Shown one piece after another: positions 1-11,800 of a stretch of 64,000 nucleotides of DNA. This DNA comes from Physella acuta (lineage: Eukaryota; Mollusca; Gastropoda; Physidae): assembly GCF_028476545.1 (NCBI RefSeq), contig NW_026732991.1:67001-131000 (forward strand). The letters run 5' to 3'. Made by a program: the position numbers and the translations under genes. The notes beneath the pieces were generated by a model. That model saw only the letters and a program-made list of their open reading frames with translations. It ran no database searches and was not told the DNA's origin. Numbering within the stretch: position 1 is the first letter of the stretch; each line of letters opens with the position of its first letter.

Positions 1-166
1 TCTAGCGACACAAAGAATACGTTGATTTGATTCAGCATGTCGACGTGTTTACAACAAGAACCAAACCAGTATCCACTCACATTCTTTTAGACGGTTCTTT
101 CTGCCATCATGTCCTGTTGTGGTGTCTGGACGCTCATTCAGTTCTGGTAGTGATTATATATATATA

Positions 167-206
<40 letters not shown>

Positions 207-529
207 GTATAGGACCAATACAATAATGTTCTCATCAATAAAACACACATGACACTGTAGACTTCAACTAAAACAGTAGCAGGTAAGCGTACAAGGTGGA
301 GTGGGCCATTGGCGTCACGTGCATGGTTTCTTTCAGACTTTTTTTTCCGCGGATGGCACTTTAAAATTCCGGGGGGGGGGGGGGGGGGGGGGGGCTAAAG
401 TTTTCGAGTGGGGGGGGGGGGAGAACTTGTAAAAGTATGTTTTCCATATAAATTACATGGCAATGTCTATGCGTATTTACACTGTAAGGCAACATCTACT
501 CAAAGTATTACCATTTATGGCAACATATA
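1..529. other. Gene-free stretch with AT microsatellite and poly-G tracts
   Basis: No gene is visible here. A pure TA dinucleotide run covers about 153-201. Two homopolymer G tracts lie at 371-394 (24 G) and 410-421 (12 G). The rest is AT-rich and not recognised. The G tracts are prone to polymerase slippage, so their exact length in the assembly is uncertain. Confidence 0.8.
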
Positions 530-1300
530 ACACTGTATTGCAACATCTATATATAGTATAACACTGTATTGCAACATCTATCTATAGTATAACAATGTAT
601 TGCAACATCAAGCTATCGTATAACACTGTATTGCAACATCTAGCTATCTATAGTATAACAATGTATTGCAACATCTAGCTATCGTATAACACTGTATTGC
701 AACATCTAGCTATCGTATAACACTGTATTGCAACATCTAGATATAGTATAACACTGAATTTGAAACATCTAGCTATAGTATAAGACTGTATTGCAAGATC
801 TAGCTATAATATAACACTGTATTGCAACATTTAGCTATAGTATAACACTGAATTTAAACATCTAGCTATAGTATAACACTGTATTGCAACATCTAGTTAT
901 AGTATAACACTGTATTGCAACATCTAGGTATAGTATAACACTGTATTGCAACATCTAGTTATAGTATAACACTGTATTGCAACATCTAGTTATAGTATAA
1001 CACTGTATTGCAACATCTAGCTATAGTATAACACTGTATTGCAACATCTAGGTATAGTATAACACTGTATTGCAACATCTAGATCTAGCTATGGTATAAC
1101 ACTGAATTTGAAACATCTAGCTATAGTATAGACACTGTATTGCAACATCTAGACAGAGGATCTAGATCTAGCTACAGTATAACACTGTATTGCAGAGATC
1201 TAGCTATGGTATAACACTGAATTTGAAACATCTATATAGTATAGTAAAAAACACTAGATCTAGCTACAGTATAACACTGTATTGCAACATCTAGCTATAG
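530..1300. repeat. 31-bp minisatellite upstream of PRCC
   Basis: About 24 imperfect head-to-tail copies of a unit of roughly 31 bp. Its hallmark is CACTGTATTGCAACATCTAG followed by a short AT-rich part ending in TATAGTATAA. Some copies are truncated, and a CTAGAT duplication appears near 1080-1170. No open frame of note. The unit is unrelated to the larger arrays downstream. Confidence 0.85.
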
Positions 1301-1956
1301 TATTACTTTTAGGCCTTGGACCACTTCCCTGTGCACCGTGTCCGTCCATTCTGTTTTGAAGTCAATATTAATTTTATTATTTAGATCTATGGATAAGGCA
1401 GTCTATCAATAATATCATTAATGAACCTGTTGCTCGGGAAAAAAAGTAGACGTCATAACCTTTTATCGAAAATGAGGCCATATTTATGCCTAATTAGGCG
1501 ATGGTTTTGAGATTTCTTTCCAATTTTTTTTTTTTTTAGTTCTATTTTTTTTTTTATTTGGTTGGAGATGGGGGCAGTGGAGAGTTAATTTAAAAAAAAA
1601 AATATTCGCGTAGTGTGTCCGTTCCCCATTAAATCAACATTCATCATTGCGATAAAATTTTAAAATTTAAAATCCTTGATTTGGCAGGACTAATGATAAC
1701 GCCTTCTGTGACATCAGTCTGAGGACTTTAAAATCGAATACTTTATAATAAGAGAACTGGAGAAGCTGATACGTTTTAGGAGTCGTGACGAAATATTTTT
1801 TTGTTATAAATTATTTGACCGACTAGATTATTTATAATTTTAATCAAGTCCCCCCCCCCCCCCAAACCTTACAAATACGAAATAGAAACGATGAAGGGAG
1901 TTAACTATCTTTGATATTTTACTTATTATGCTAATTTAGAGTAGCTCCCCTTTATT
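1301..1956. other. Intergenic sequence upstream of PRCC
   Basis: AT-rich sequence with short poly-T, poly-A and poly-C runs, including a C tract near 1851-1863. I see no gene, RNA or mobile element here. Confidence 0.6.
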
Positions 1957-2058
1957 ATCTTAGATAAATTGCACTTCCGGCCAAACATAAACAGTAGTAT
2001 CGTGGAAAGACAACAAACCCATTGTGCAACTCATTTCTTGACGTTTTGAAAGTGTGCA
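1957..2058 (+). promoter_or_regulatory. Putative PRCC core promoter and 5' leader with an ETS-type motif
   Basis: The 100 bp before the PRCC start codon contain CACTTCCGG at 1972-1980. This matches the core of ETS/GABP sites, which are typical of housekeeping promoters in animals. There is no TATA box at a sensible distance. The start codon context has G at -3 and A at -1. The transcription start is not determined; placing it between 1980 and 2040 is inference. Confidence 0.45.
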
Positions 2059-5000
2059 ATGTCGTTAGGTCTAGTAGCATACGGAGCTAGCGACGATAGT
2101 GATGCTAGTGATACGGAAGATGTTTCCAATATTCCAATGTCATCAGACGCACCTGATGTTACTTCGGGTCACATCAGTGACGAGGATGACATGGGAGCTG
2201 TTAGCTCAACATCAGTTTTCCCATCTGCAGTTGTAACTACAACAAGCAGTGAATTAAATAATGAAGTTTTGCAGACTACATTTACGTTAACAAAGAATGA
2301 TGATGCAGTGAATTCAACGTCACTTACATCATTAGAAGGTAGGCTAGGTAAATTCCGTTAATCTCACGACAGCGTCAGAAATTATTCGGTTATGTTTGTT
2401 GAGTTTCATTAGCATTCGTTAGGCCTACTGTAAACCATAGTTTATTTGATAGTTGAAATAAGAAAAAGTCAAGTGCATAAAATTATTGCTTTAACTTAAT
2501 TTAAAGTTTAAAGTTTGACAGAAAATATGCAACAATTAGGCCTAATTAGTAGTAATTAGGGGGCCTAGTTGATCTAAAATCTAAATATTATTAATAAAGT
2601 TGAGTGTAGCAATTAACGTTTTTTTAAGAAACTCAGAGAAAAACGTGCAGAAGATTTGCGAAAACTAGATCTAGTAAAATAAGAAAATTATATTTACTGA
2701 AGTTAAAAGTAGTAAGAACTACAACAATGTTTAGTGGCAGCAATAATTAGCACATACACTTAAAATAATTAGAAATACATAGGCCTAATAATTAGCAAAA
2801 CACTATATTTAAAATGCAACTAAAATCAATCTATGCACATTTTAAACATTTTGTATTAAAAATAATAAAGCGCCAAATAAATGATGGTTTACAGTATTTC
2901 TGTTGGTTTCTAGAACACCGTGACAGACTATGCCATATTTTACTGTTTCTTACTGCTGTACCATTCCGGAATAGTAACCAACATTATATCGTTATGTATT
3001 ACCGTAAATTGCTTATGCTAGCAGACAGTACCCCAAAGACAAAGTTTTTTTTAGTTTGGTAGTTATTCTTGCTACATCCAAAATTTACTCAACTTTTCAT
3101 AACATACTTGTCAGGAATACTATTTAATTCAATACTCCTAAATAATTAATGAACTCTAAAATAGTACATGTTCTAGATAATCTACTATTTGTGTAAAGGA
3201 ATAGATTTTAATACAATGTTAATTTTTTTCACTTGATAAATTATATTTGGAATCACTGTGAGTGACAATACATTTTAAATGAAATAATTTTGAGCTAACA
3301 CCCTCAAATTTAGTGCCCTCAAATAATAGATTAAATATGGATGTTTATTATTTAGTGGCTATGTTTTTTTTAAACCATCATACTATTATCTTTAAAATAA
3401 AATGTTTTTTTGGCATGGTTTGTTTAGTTAATGGTTTGAAATAAAATATTGTGACATTTGAAATTTTTCATTAGATTTACCAACACCAAACCAGCTGTCT
3501 GCTGATGTGAACTCTGAAGTTGAGGAAGAAGAATTAGAAGATGAAGTGAAACCAAAAGCAGCAGAGATTGCTGATGCTCCACAGCCACCTAAGAAAAAGT
3601 TGAAACAACCAGTGAAAATTACAATTCCATCATTACAAGAGGTATTTGTGTAAATAGACATTCATAGCGCTCATTAAATGACATGTTGAAGACTAAGGAT
3701 TGAGCGTATATAACACTAAACTTAAAATGAGTCACTTTTGCTCACATCTTTATCTTGAATAAAATTATCAAAATCAACCACCTCTATATATCAAGAAGAT
3801 ATACATTTCTATGAATGATGTGTGTGCCAGCTTATTAATTCATTTGCAAAAACTAAAATATGACAATGTTTTAGTTATAACATTGCTCCATATTATCTAT
3901 GCCACATAAACTACAAAATATCAGCCATTCACACTTTATGTGTATAAAATATATACATAATGCATTAAACTAAATAGGAAAAATTCTTTTATCCTTAAGG
4001 TGCCACAAGAGGATGAAACAACTCATGAAAAACAAACTGCACCATCTTTGGTAAGAGATATGTATTGATATATTCCTATATTTCTACTTAAATTAAAAGA
4101 TGACATAATGTATATAGAAATTAGTCAGAAAATATGTGTTGAAAAAATTACTTATATGATTTATATATTTTCACTATTAGCTAATGTATAATAAATGATA
4201 TTCATTTACAGGTGAGATCAAGTCTGTTCTCTTTGCTGCCTGCGCCAATGCATTCAGCTAAAAAGGAAATCAACAGACCCCTGATCCCACATAGTCTCGG
4301 CAAAAAACCAGTGCAGACGAAAGCGGCTGCTAGCAACGTTGCTTCAAAGAGTTCTAACCAGTCCTCACAGTCCCACACATCATCTGAGGCAGCCATGTCT
4401 CCTAAACGTCTCACAACTTTCAATGCACTGACAGGCTATGAGAGTGACAGTGATGATGAAGCCGGATACAAAGATAGCGCAACCAATTTTTTTTCATTAG
4501 ATGTCACGTCCGAAGTGAATCCAGCTCAGACCTCAACCAAAGCACATGAAAGGCTTCAGAGCGAGGAGGTCTCTAGTTCAGAGGTGGAACTGAACCCAGC
4601 CAAACGGGGTGTGGGTGATGAAGATGTGGATAACAACGCAGTCACAGAGGAGGGCCCAGCTGAACCTCCTGAAGAGCCTGAGCCTGGTGCTGTGAATGAC
4701 GCCCCACTTGATTTTAGAAGTGTCAATCGTCTCTCCTCCTGGACTGGTTCATCCTACAGTTTTCTCAGTCCTGTTGGGCCATCTGGTCCTGTTGGGCCAT
4801 CTGGTCCCGTTCACCAGCAGCCATCATTTTCTACCTACAGCAGCTCATTTTCAGTGCCTTCTAATTCACAGTATAACCTAGTGAATTCAGAGGTAAGATA
4901 GAAGAGCTGATGCTTCTAAAGATTATGTTTAAAGAAAAGGGTATATAGCAAAGTACATTTACTTCTGATATTACTATCCCTAGAACTGATTGAGTATAGT

Positions 5001-6180
5001 TCTTATGACTGTGATACATTAAGTGAGTGTATAATAAGCGCATTTACTTTTCTCAGCATCACATGTTTATGAAAGTCCTTTTAAAATTAATTAAACTTTG
5101 AGTAAAATGAAAATTACCATACTTATTTTTAAAAATTATCATGCACTGTATCATTTTTTAAAGATTAATACTGATTCTTCTTAAGGGCCTACAAGAAGAT
5201 ATAGACAATATGCAGAATACTGGGACAGATGAAGACTTGCAGAAATTTATGAATGATAAAGAGGTAAAACTATAATCACTGGAAATTTTAAAACTACATG
5301 TAAAAGAATTTTAATAATGCCTCTATGATGTTGTGTTACATATTTTTATATTGATCTGTATGTGTGTGTAATGTAGTAAGTAAAGTGCCCTTTTGAACCT
5401 GATGGGTCCATGGAGCAGTTGGAGTAAGTTCCCATTTCAGTAAGCCTGGCATATCAGGGGATAATGTGCACTATTTCCAGCTGCCTTTACTTTCTTTTAC
5501 ATGAATTTGGTACCTATCAGACTCAGGGACATCCTATGCACTTAAGCTTGGGATCTAACTCGAGACTTTTGAGTTAGCAATTTTACTCTCTACCATCCAA
5601 CTACATGCATGTGTATGAATATATTAATGGTTAGTGAGCTCTAGTTGGAACATTAAAGGCTTATATGTCAGTAATATATTGGTTTTGTTCTGCTCTTTAA
5701 AGTTCCAGAAATTACAAGGCAAGCGCAAACGAGGATTTGACGAGGCCATCAGTTTTGTAGATGCTAATGTTGATGATTATGTAGATCCAACTGAAGCGTC
5801 CAAGCACCTGACTGAAGAAAGTGAATATGTCTCCCACAAAAGCAAGGACAACCTGCCCACAGCCCAACAAAGACGTAAGAAGCAGATCACATATCTTGCA
5901 TACCAGGTACTTACTATTTTTACATGTATAAGTACAATTGTGATACCGTAACACCATCTTTAACATAGGCTCTTGCAATCCAGGCACTCCATTTATTTTT
6001 TTAATAATGTTTTCTTTCAAGATCTAACAGTTTTTTTATAAGTACTAGTACAAACATGTGATGTTGAAAGTATCTTTTAATATTTTTTTTCAGGCCAAAG
6101 AACGAGAGCTTGAACTTAAAAATACTTGGGCTCAAAACAGGTTGACAAAAAAACAGACACAGTCCAAATATGGGTTCTAA
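2059..6180 (+). CDS. PRCC: PRCC homologue (proline-rich protein PRCC), seven exons, complete
   Basis: Coding exons: 2059-2338, 3475-3641, 4000-4050, 4212-4892, 5186-5263, 5703-5906 and 6094-6180. All introns are GT-AG. The spliced frame is 1548 nt (515 residues; human PRCC is 491). Exon 1 ends one base into a codon that exon 2 completes; the other junctions are in phase 0. The family signature is present from end to end: N-terminus MSLGLVAYGASDDSD; a basic PKKKLKQPVKI patch at residues 132-142; LLPAP at 174-178, followed by the conserved RPLIPHSLGKKP stretch; APLDFR in exon 4; LQGKRKRG at 423-430; QQRRKKQITYLAYQ at 474-487; then AKERELELKNTW and the terminal QTQSKYGF. PRCC is a nuclear, spliceosome-associated protein known in humans from PRCC-TFE3 fusions, and it also binds MAD2B. 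The middle is acidic and low in complexity, with an 18-nt duplication giving two GPSGPV copies near 4770-4812. No breaks are seen. Confidence 0.95.
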
Positions 6181-7140
6181 GTCATTGACACAGTCTAGCC
6201 TGGGTTCTAAACCATTGGCTATGTCTGTAGAGTGAGAGACCATCCCTGTGTAGTCTGGTCACAGTCTCTGGTTTAGCAGCTAATAGTTTCATAGTATATA
6301 CTAGCATTCTGCTCTTTTTCTTAAGCAGTTTTATTCTCTATTTGTTAATTGCTGTTGTTGATGCAGCAATTATTTTAAAATATTTTCACTTATTTCCACT
6401 AACATAAGAGCAGCCAAACCAATTTTTTTTTGCATAATGTATCCCAGGACAATTGTATTGGGATTATATTAAAACAATGTACACTTTAAGTTCAGTGGGG
6501 CAGCATGTTGCAAGTACCTGGCTGGTCATACAGATGCAACTCTTGAATTCTACAAAGTTTCACACTTTGGGTTCCTCGTTGCCTGGATTTGTAGGCATTG
6601 TGGGAATCAGTTAAGTTTACACTCCAGGGTTTCAATGTACCATTGGAAAGAATTTCTAGATAAACTGCACTTTTACAAATGTTCTGTTTTTAAAAATCTG
6701 AAAATGCTTTGCTCCATTGTTTGGCATGTTTTTTTTTATAATTGTGATGTGGTGTGAGGTATGTTGCTTATTTTGGTGATAATTAATTCAATACTTACTC
6801 AAAGAAGTATATTTCTGGCTTGGAAAATTACTAAGTGTGGATAAAATGAACTCGAAGAAAGTTTCTAGTATGCAAGTTTGAGTGTATAGTGAATTTTTTT
6901 CTACAAGTTTGGTGCATGTTCTGTCCTTTCATCATAAAAAAAAGTCACCTAACAGAAATGATAGCAGGTGAATCTTATCACTAATGCCACCCATTATACG
7001 ATGAATTTTCTGGAAGTATCATGATTTTTTATGTGAAAAATTGTAATTATAAATGTCATCCCTCTAATGTTTGACAGCTTGTTTATTGGAATAGTTTCCT
7101 GTAGTCAGGATTTTGTGGAATAAAGTTCATTTTTTATCCA
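6181..7140 (+). other. PRCC 3' untranslated region with poly(A) signal
   Basis: AT-rich sequence after the PRCC stop codon. A canonical AATAAA lies at 7119-7124, followed by a T-rich stretch, which suits cleavage near 7140. I saw no other strong signal between the stop codon and this one, so the 3' UTR is probably about 0.95 kb. The extent is inferred. Confidence 0.5.
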
Positions 7141-7859
7141 AACTACTCAAATTTTTTGTTTTCAGACATTGTTTCAATAATCATTTGTTAATCCAGACTG
7201 TTGAATTGTCAGCTTTGATACATACTATAACATGGGTTTAGTATTTTAAAAGAAAACAAAACACAAAAGTTTATGAAATACTTTTATTACCATGATAAAT
7301 GTGAACATTTATTATTGAAGATGACAAATATTAAAACTTTAAATTAAAAGTGTAACAATAGAATGAACAAATATAAATACTTTTTGCAAAAGTGTGAGTC
7401 TGCTCTAACTTGTTTATATAATTCCTATCCCAGCCTTGTAACAATTGCAATCAATAGCTGCGGGTGTATGTTACCATTCATGCATCATTCCAAAAGTGGA
7501 CACAGTCAACAAGTAACATATAATTGTTAATTTTTATAGCTACTCAAAAGGGTAACTTCAATTATTCGCCTCTCTTATGTTTCCAATTTAAACAAAAAAA
7601 ACCAAAATGAATAGAGAGAATAACTACATGACAAATGACTGAGAATGGCAGAAGATATACCCAGGATACGGTTTGACGCTCTGGTCTTTCCCGTGAGCTC
7701 TATGGTGACTACGTTCATTCTAAACAGTGTGATAGACAATGGATAAGATGGGGCGCTACAGTCGCTCCCTAAATTGAATCAGGCGTGCAATTTGGCTGCA
7801 AAAAAAAAATTTCAGTTTCGGTTCCCAAAGGCTCACATGGGCCACTGAGGGGCCTGTAA
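7141..7859. other. Unrecognised spacer between PRCC and the macroarray
   Basis: No coding region recognised. Two minus-strand AATAAA hexamers (complements of 7283-7288 and 7308-7313) lie just past the PRCC end. They could mark the end of a converging transcript, but no exon is seen on that strand. GGTTA-type repeats begin right after about 7860. Confidence 0.4.
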
Positions 7860-8627
7860 TACATTTTCGGTTTAACGATTTAGGTTATGGGTAACGAGTT
7901 GAAGGTTAGGGGTAATGAGTTGCAGGTTAGGGGTAACGAGTTGCAGGTTAGGGGTAACGAGTTGCAGGTTACTGGTTATGAGTTTCAGGTTAAGGGTTAT
8001 AATTTTTTTGGTTTACCAGGTTTTCGTTTTTCGGGTTAATGTTTTTGGTTTAATATTTTAGGTTAAATGTTTTAGGTTACGGGTTACGATTTGCAGGTTA
8101 TGGATTATGGTGTTTTGCAGTTTACCGGTTACGCTTTACGGTTCAATTTTAGGTTTTTAGATTTCAGGTTTTTGGTTTTTGTTTTAACTTTTTGGGTTTA
8201 ACATTTTAGGTTTAATATTTTAGGTTAATAGTAATGAGTTGCAGGTTACGGGTTATGGATTACTGTTGCAGGTTATGGGCTACAGTTTTTGCAGTTTACA
8301 GGTTATGCTCTAAGTTTAAGGTTTTAGATTTAAGGTTTTAGTTTCAACGTCATAGGTTTAATATTTTATGTTACGCATAACGAGTTGCAAGTTACGGAAA
8401 TAGGGTTACAGTTTTTGCAGTATACGGGATACATATTAGGTTTTAAGATTTTACATTTTACGGGTTGCAGGTTATGGGTTTAAAGTATAACATTTGAGGT
8501 TTAATGTTTATGGTTTTTTGGTTTTGGTTTTATGTTTTAAGTTTAACAGGTTACGGGTTATGTTGTACTGTTTTCAGTTTAAGTTTAGGATTTGTGTACT
8601 TGCAGTTTTTATAGCAGTTATTTTTTT
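7860..8627. repeat. Left flank of the macroarray, TTTAGG/TTTAACG-type
   Basis: Highly diverged units: GGTTAGGGGTAACGAGTTGCA near 7900-7970 passes into TTTTAGGTTTAA-type units. This composition (T-rich, few CpG) recurs just before each of the other 213-bp modules, at 20.1-22.7, 30.4-32.9 and 39.3-40.2 kb. Confidence 0.75.
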
Positions 8628-8840
8628 ACGAGATAAGGTTGCTGGCCTTATATTTCAACCCCCAACCTGGAGGACCAGTGTGCTAGCTTTGGTCTGATCC
8701 CTACCCACGAAGATCTTCCCAGCTTGGTTGAACCTACCAGGAGTTTACACTCCCGCTGGTATAGCTCTTGGGGTCATCGAGATACACAAGCTGCCAAGCC
8801 ACGACAAGGCTCTAGCACCTGATGGCAGTCGCGTGACGGG
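8628..8840. repeat. 213-bp conserved module, copy 1
   Basis: Non-repetitive block from ACGAGATAAGG to GCGTGACGGG. It is identical in length in all four copies, and copy 3 matches this copy at every base. It contains inverted repeats: ATAAGG/CCTTAT (8633-8638 with 8646-8651, 7-nt loop), GGTTGAACC (8726-8734), and a two-part stem ACCAG-GAGT with ACTC-CTGGT (8736-8760). A short open frame (NLPGVYTPAGIALGVIEIHK...) runs through it, but no protein family is recognised. It may be a SINE or other dispersed-repeat fragment. The class is unknown. Confidence 0.8.
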
Positions 8841-11800
8841 TTTTCGAGTAACGGGTTTACGGATATTCGGTTACCGGTTATCGATTGCGGATTACGGGTT
8901 ATTAACGGTTACGGTTTACGTTGTACAGGTTACGGTTTTCGGTTTACGGGTACGGTTTACGAATTAAGGTATATGGATTACAGTTTGACGATTACAGATT
9001 TTGGGTTACCAGTTGTCGATTACTGGTTACGGGTTACGATGTAAGGGTTACATTTTACGAATTAAGTTGGTTTGATTATGTTTCACGGTTTACGTTGTTT
9101 CGGTTATGGTTTTTGAGTTGCGGGAATGAATTACGGTGTAAGGGTTATGGTTTACGGTTTGCCTTTTACGGTTTACGTTGTACTGGTTATGGTTTTGGGG
9201 TAACGGGTTATGAATTACGGTACATAGGTTATGGGTAACGATTTCACGGCTACGATTTTACGGTTCCTGGTTATCGATTACTGGTTACAGCTTGCCGAGT
9301 ACGGGTACGGGTTACGAATTACTGTATATGGGTTACAGTTTGAAGGTTACGGTATTCGAGATCGATTACGGGTTACGGGATACGTCGTACGGGTAACGGT
9401 TTTTTGGTTAATGGTACGGGCTACGAATTAAGGTATATGAGTTACGGGCTACGGTTTGACGGTTACAGTTTTCGGCTTACGGGTTATTGATTACGGGTTA
9501 CGGTTTGACGGTTAGATTTGTCGGGTTGCGTTTCTCGATTAAGGGTAACGGTGAAACGGGTTATCGATTACGGGTTACCGATTACGGAAATATGGTTACG
9601 GGTTATGTTTAAGTTGTTTCGGTTACGTTTTTCGGGTACGGGTTACGGTGTAAGGGTTTCGGTTTTTTGGTTTGCCACTTACGGTTTATAATGTACTGGT
9701 TACGGTTTTGGGGTTACGGGTTTGGGTTAGGAGTTTCATTATATGGGTTACGGGTTACGATTTCATGGTGACGGATTTCAGCTTACGGGTTATCGATTAC
9801 GGGTTATCGAATACGGGTTACGGTTTGACGGTTACATTTGTCGGGTTACGTTTCTCGATTACGGGTTACGGTGTAACGAGTTATCGATTACGGGTTACGG
9901 ATTACGGAAATACGGTTACGGGTTACGGTTAAAGTTATTTTGGTTACGGTTTTCGGGTTACGGTTATCGATTACGGGTTACGTTTCGACGGTTACAGTTT
10001 TCGCTTTAGGCATTATTGTTTACGGGTTACGGTGTAACGGGTTATCAATTACGGGTTACGGATTATGGTAATTCGGTTAAGGGTTACGGTTGAAGTTGTT
10101 TCGGTTACGGTTTTCGGGTTGCGGGTACGGGTAACGTTTAAGTTGTTTCGGTTACGGTTTTCGGGTTGCGGGTACGAGTTATGGTGTAAGGGTTTCGGTT
10201 TTCGGTTTGCCACTTACGGTTTACGTTGCACTGGTTACGGTTTTGGGGTTACGGGTTCGGGTTAGGAATATCGGTATATGGGTTACGGGTTACGATTTCA
10301 TGGCGACGGTTTTCAGGTTACGGGTTATCGATTACGGGTTACGGTTTGACGGTTACATTTTCGGTTTACGCTTTATCGATTACGGGTTACGGTGTAACCC
10401 TTTATCGATTACGGATTATAGTAATACGGTTACGGGTTACGGTTAAAGTTATTTCGGTTACGGTTTTCGATTACGGGTTTCGTTTCGAAGGTTACAGTTT
10501 TCGGTTTAGGCATTATCGTTTACGGGTTACGGTGTAACGGGTTATCGATTACGGGTTACGGATTACGGTAATTCGGTTACGGGTTACGGTTAAAGTTGTT
10601 TCGGTTACGTTTTTCGGGTTGCGGATACGGGTTACGGTGTAAGGGTTACCGTTTACGGTTTGCCATTTACGGATTACGTTGTACTGGTTACGGTTTTTGG
10701 GTTACGGGTGCGGGTTAGGAATTTCGGTATATGGGTTACGGGTTACGATTTCTCGGCGACGGTTTTCAGGTTACGGGTTATCGATTACGGGTTATCGATT
10801 ACGGGTTACATTTGTCGGGTTGCGTTTCTCGATTAAGGGTAACGATTTAACGGGTTATCGATTACGGGTTACGGATTACGGAAATACGGTTACGGGTTAC
10901 GTTTAAGTTGTTTTGGTTACGTTTTTCGGGTTGCGGGTACGGGTTACGGTGTAAGGGTTTCGGTTTTCGGTTTGCCACTTACGGTTTATAATGTACTGGT
11001 TACGGTTTTGGGGTTACGGGTTCGGGTTAGGAATTTTGGTATATGGGTTACGGGTTACGATTTCACGGCGACGGTTTTCGGGTTATCGATTACGGGTTGC
11101 GTTTCGACGGTTACAGTTTTCGGATTACGCTTTCACGATTACGGGTTACGGTATAAGGGTTACGGTTCACGGTTTGCCATTTACGGTTTACGTTGTACTG
11201 GTTACGGTTTCTGGGTTACGGGTTCGGGTTAGGAATTTTGGTATAAGGGTTACGGGTTACGATTTCATGGCGACAGTTTTCAGGTTACGGGTTATCGATT
11301 ACGGGTTACGGTTTGACGGTTACATTTGTCGGGTTACGTTTCTCGATTACGGGTTATGGTGCAACGGGTTATCGATTACGGGTTACGGATTACGGTAATA
11401 CGGTTAGGGGTTACGTTTAAGTTGTTTCGGTTAAGGTTTTTGGGTTGCGGGTACGAGTTATGGTGTAAGGGTTACGGTATTTGTTTTGCCCCTTACGGTT
11501 TATGTTGTACTGGTTACGGTTTTGGGGTTACGGATTCGGTTTAGGAATTTTGGTATATGGGTTACGGTTTACGATTTCATGGCGACGGTTTTCAGATTAC
11601 GGGTTATCGATTACGGGTTATCGATTACGGGTTACGGTTTGACGGTTACATTTGTCGGGTTGCGTTTCTAGATTACGGGTAACGGTGTAACGTGTTTTCG
11701 ATTGCGGATTACAGTAATACGGTTACGGGTTACGGTTAAAGTTATTTCGGTTGCGATTTTCGGGTTACTGTTATCGATTACGGGTTTCGTTTTGAAGGTT

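Noticed and set aside
2814-3062. 82-codon plus-strand frame inside PRCC intron 1
   Set aside because: Lies within an intron, low-complexity composition, no family resemblance.
8720-8760. tRNA-type A/B boxes in the 213-bp module (SINE promoter)
   Set aside because: GGTTGAACC and the inverse GGTTCAACC approach a B box, but the rest does not fit on either strand, so I do not call it a tRNA-derived SINE.
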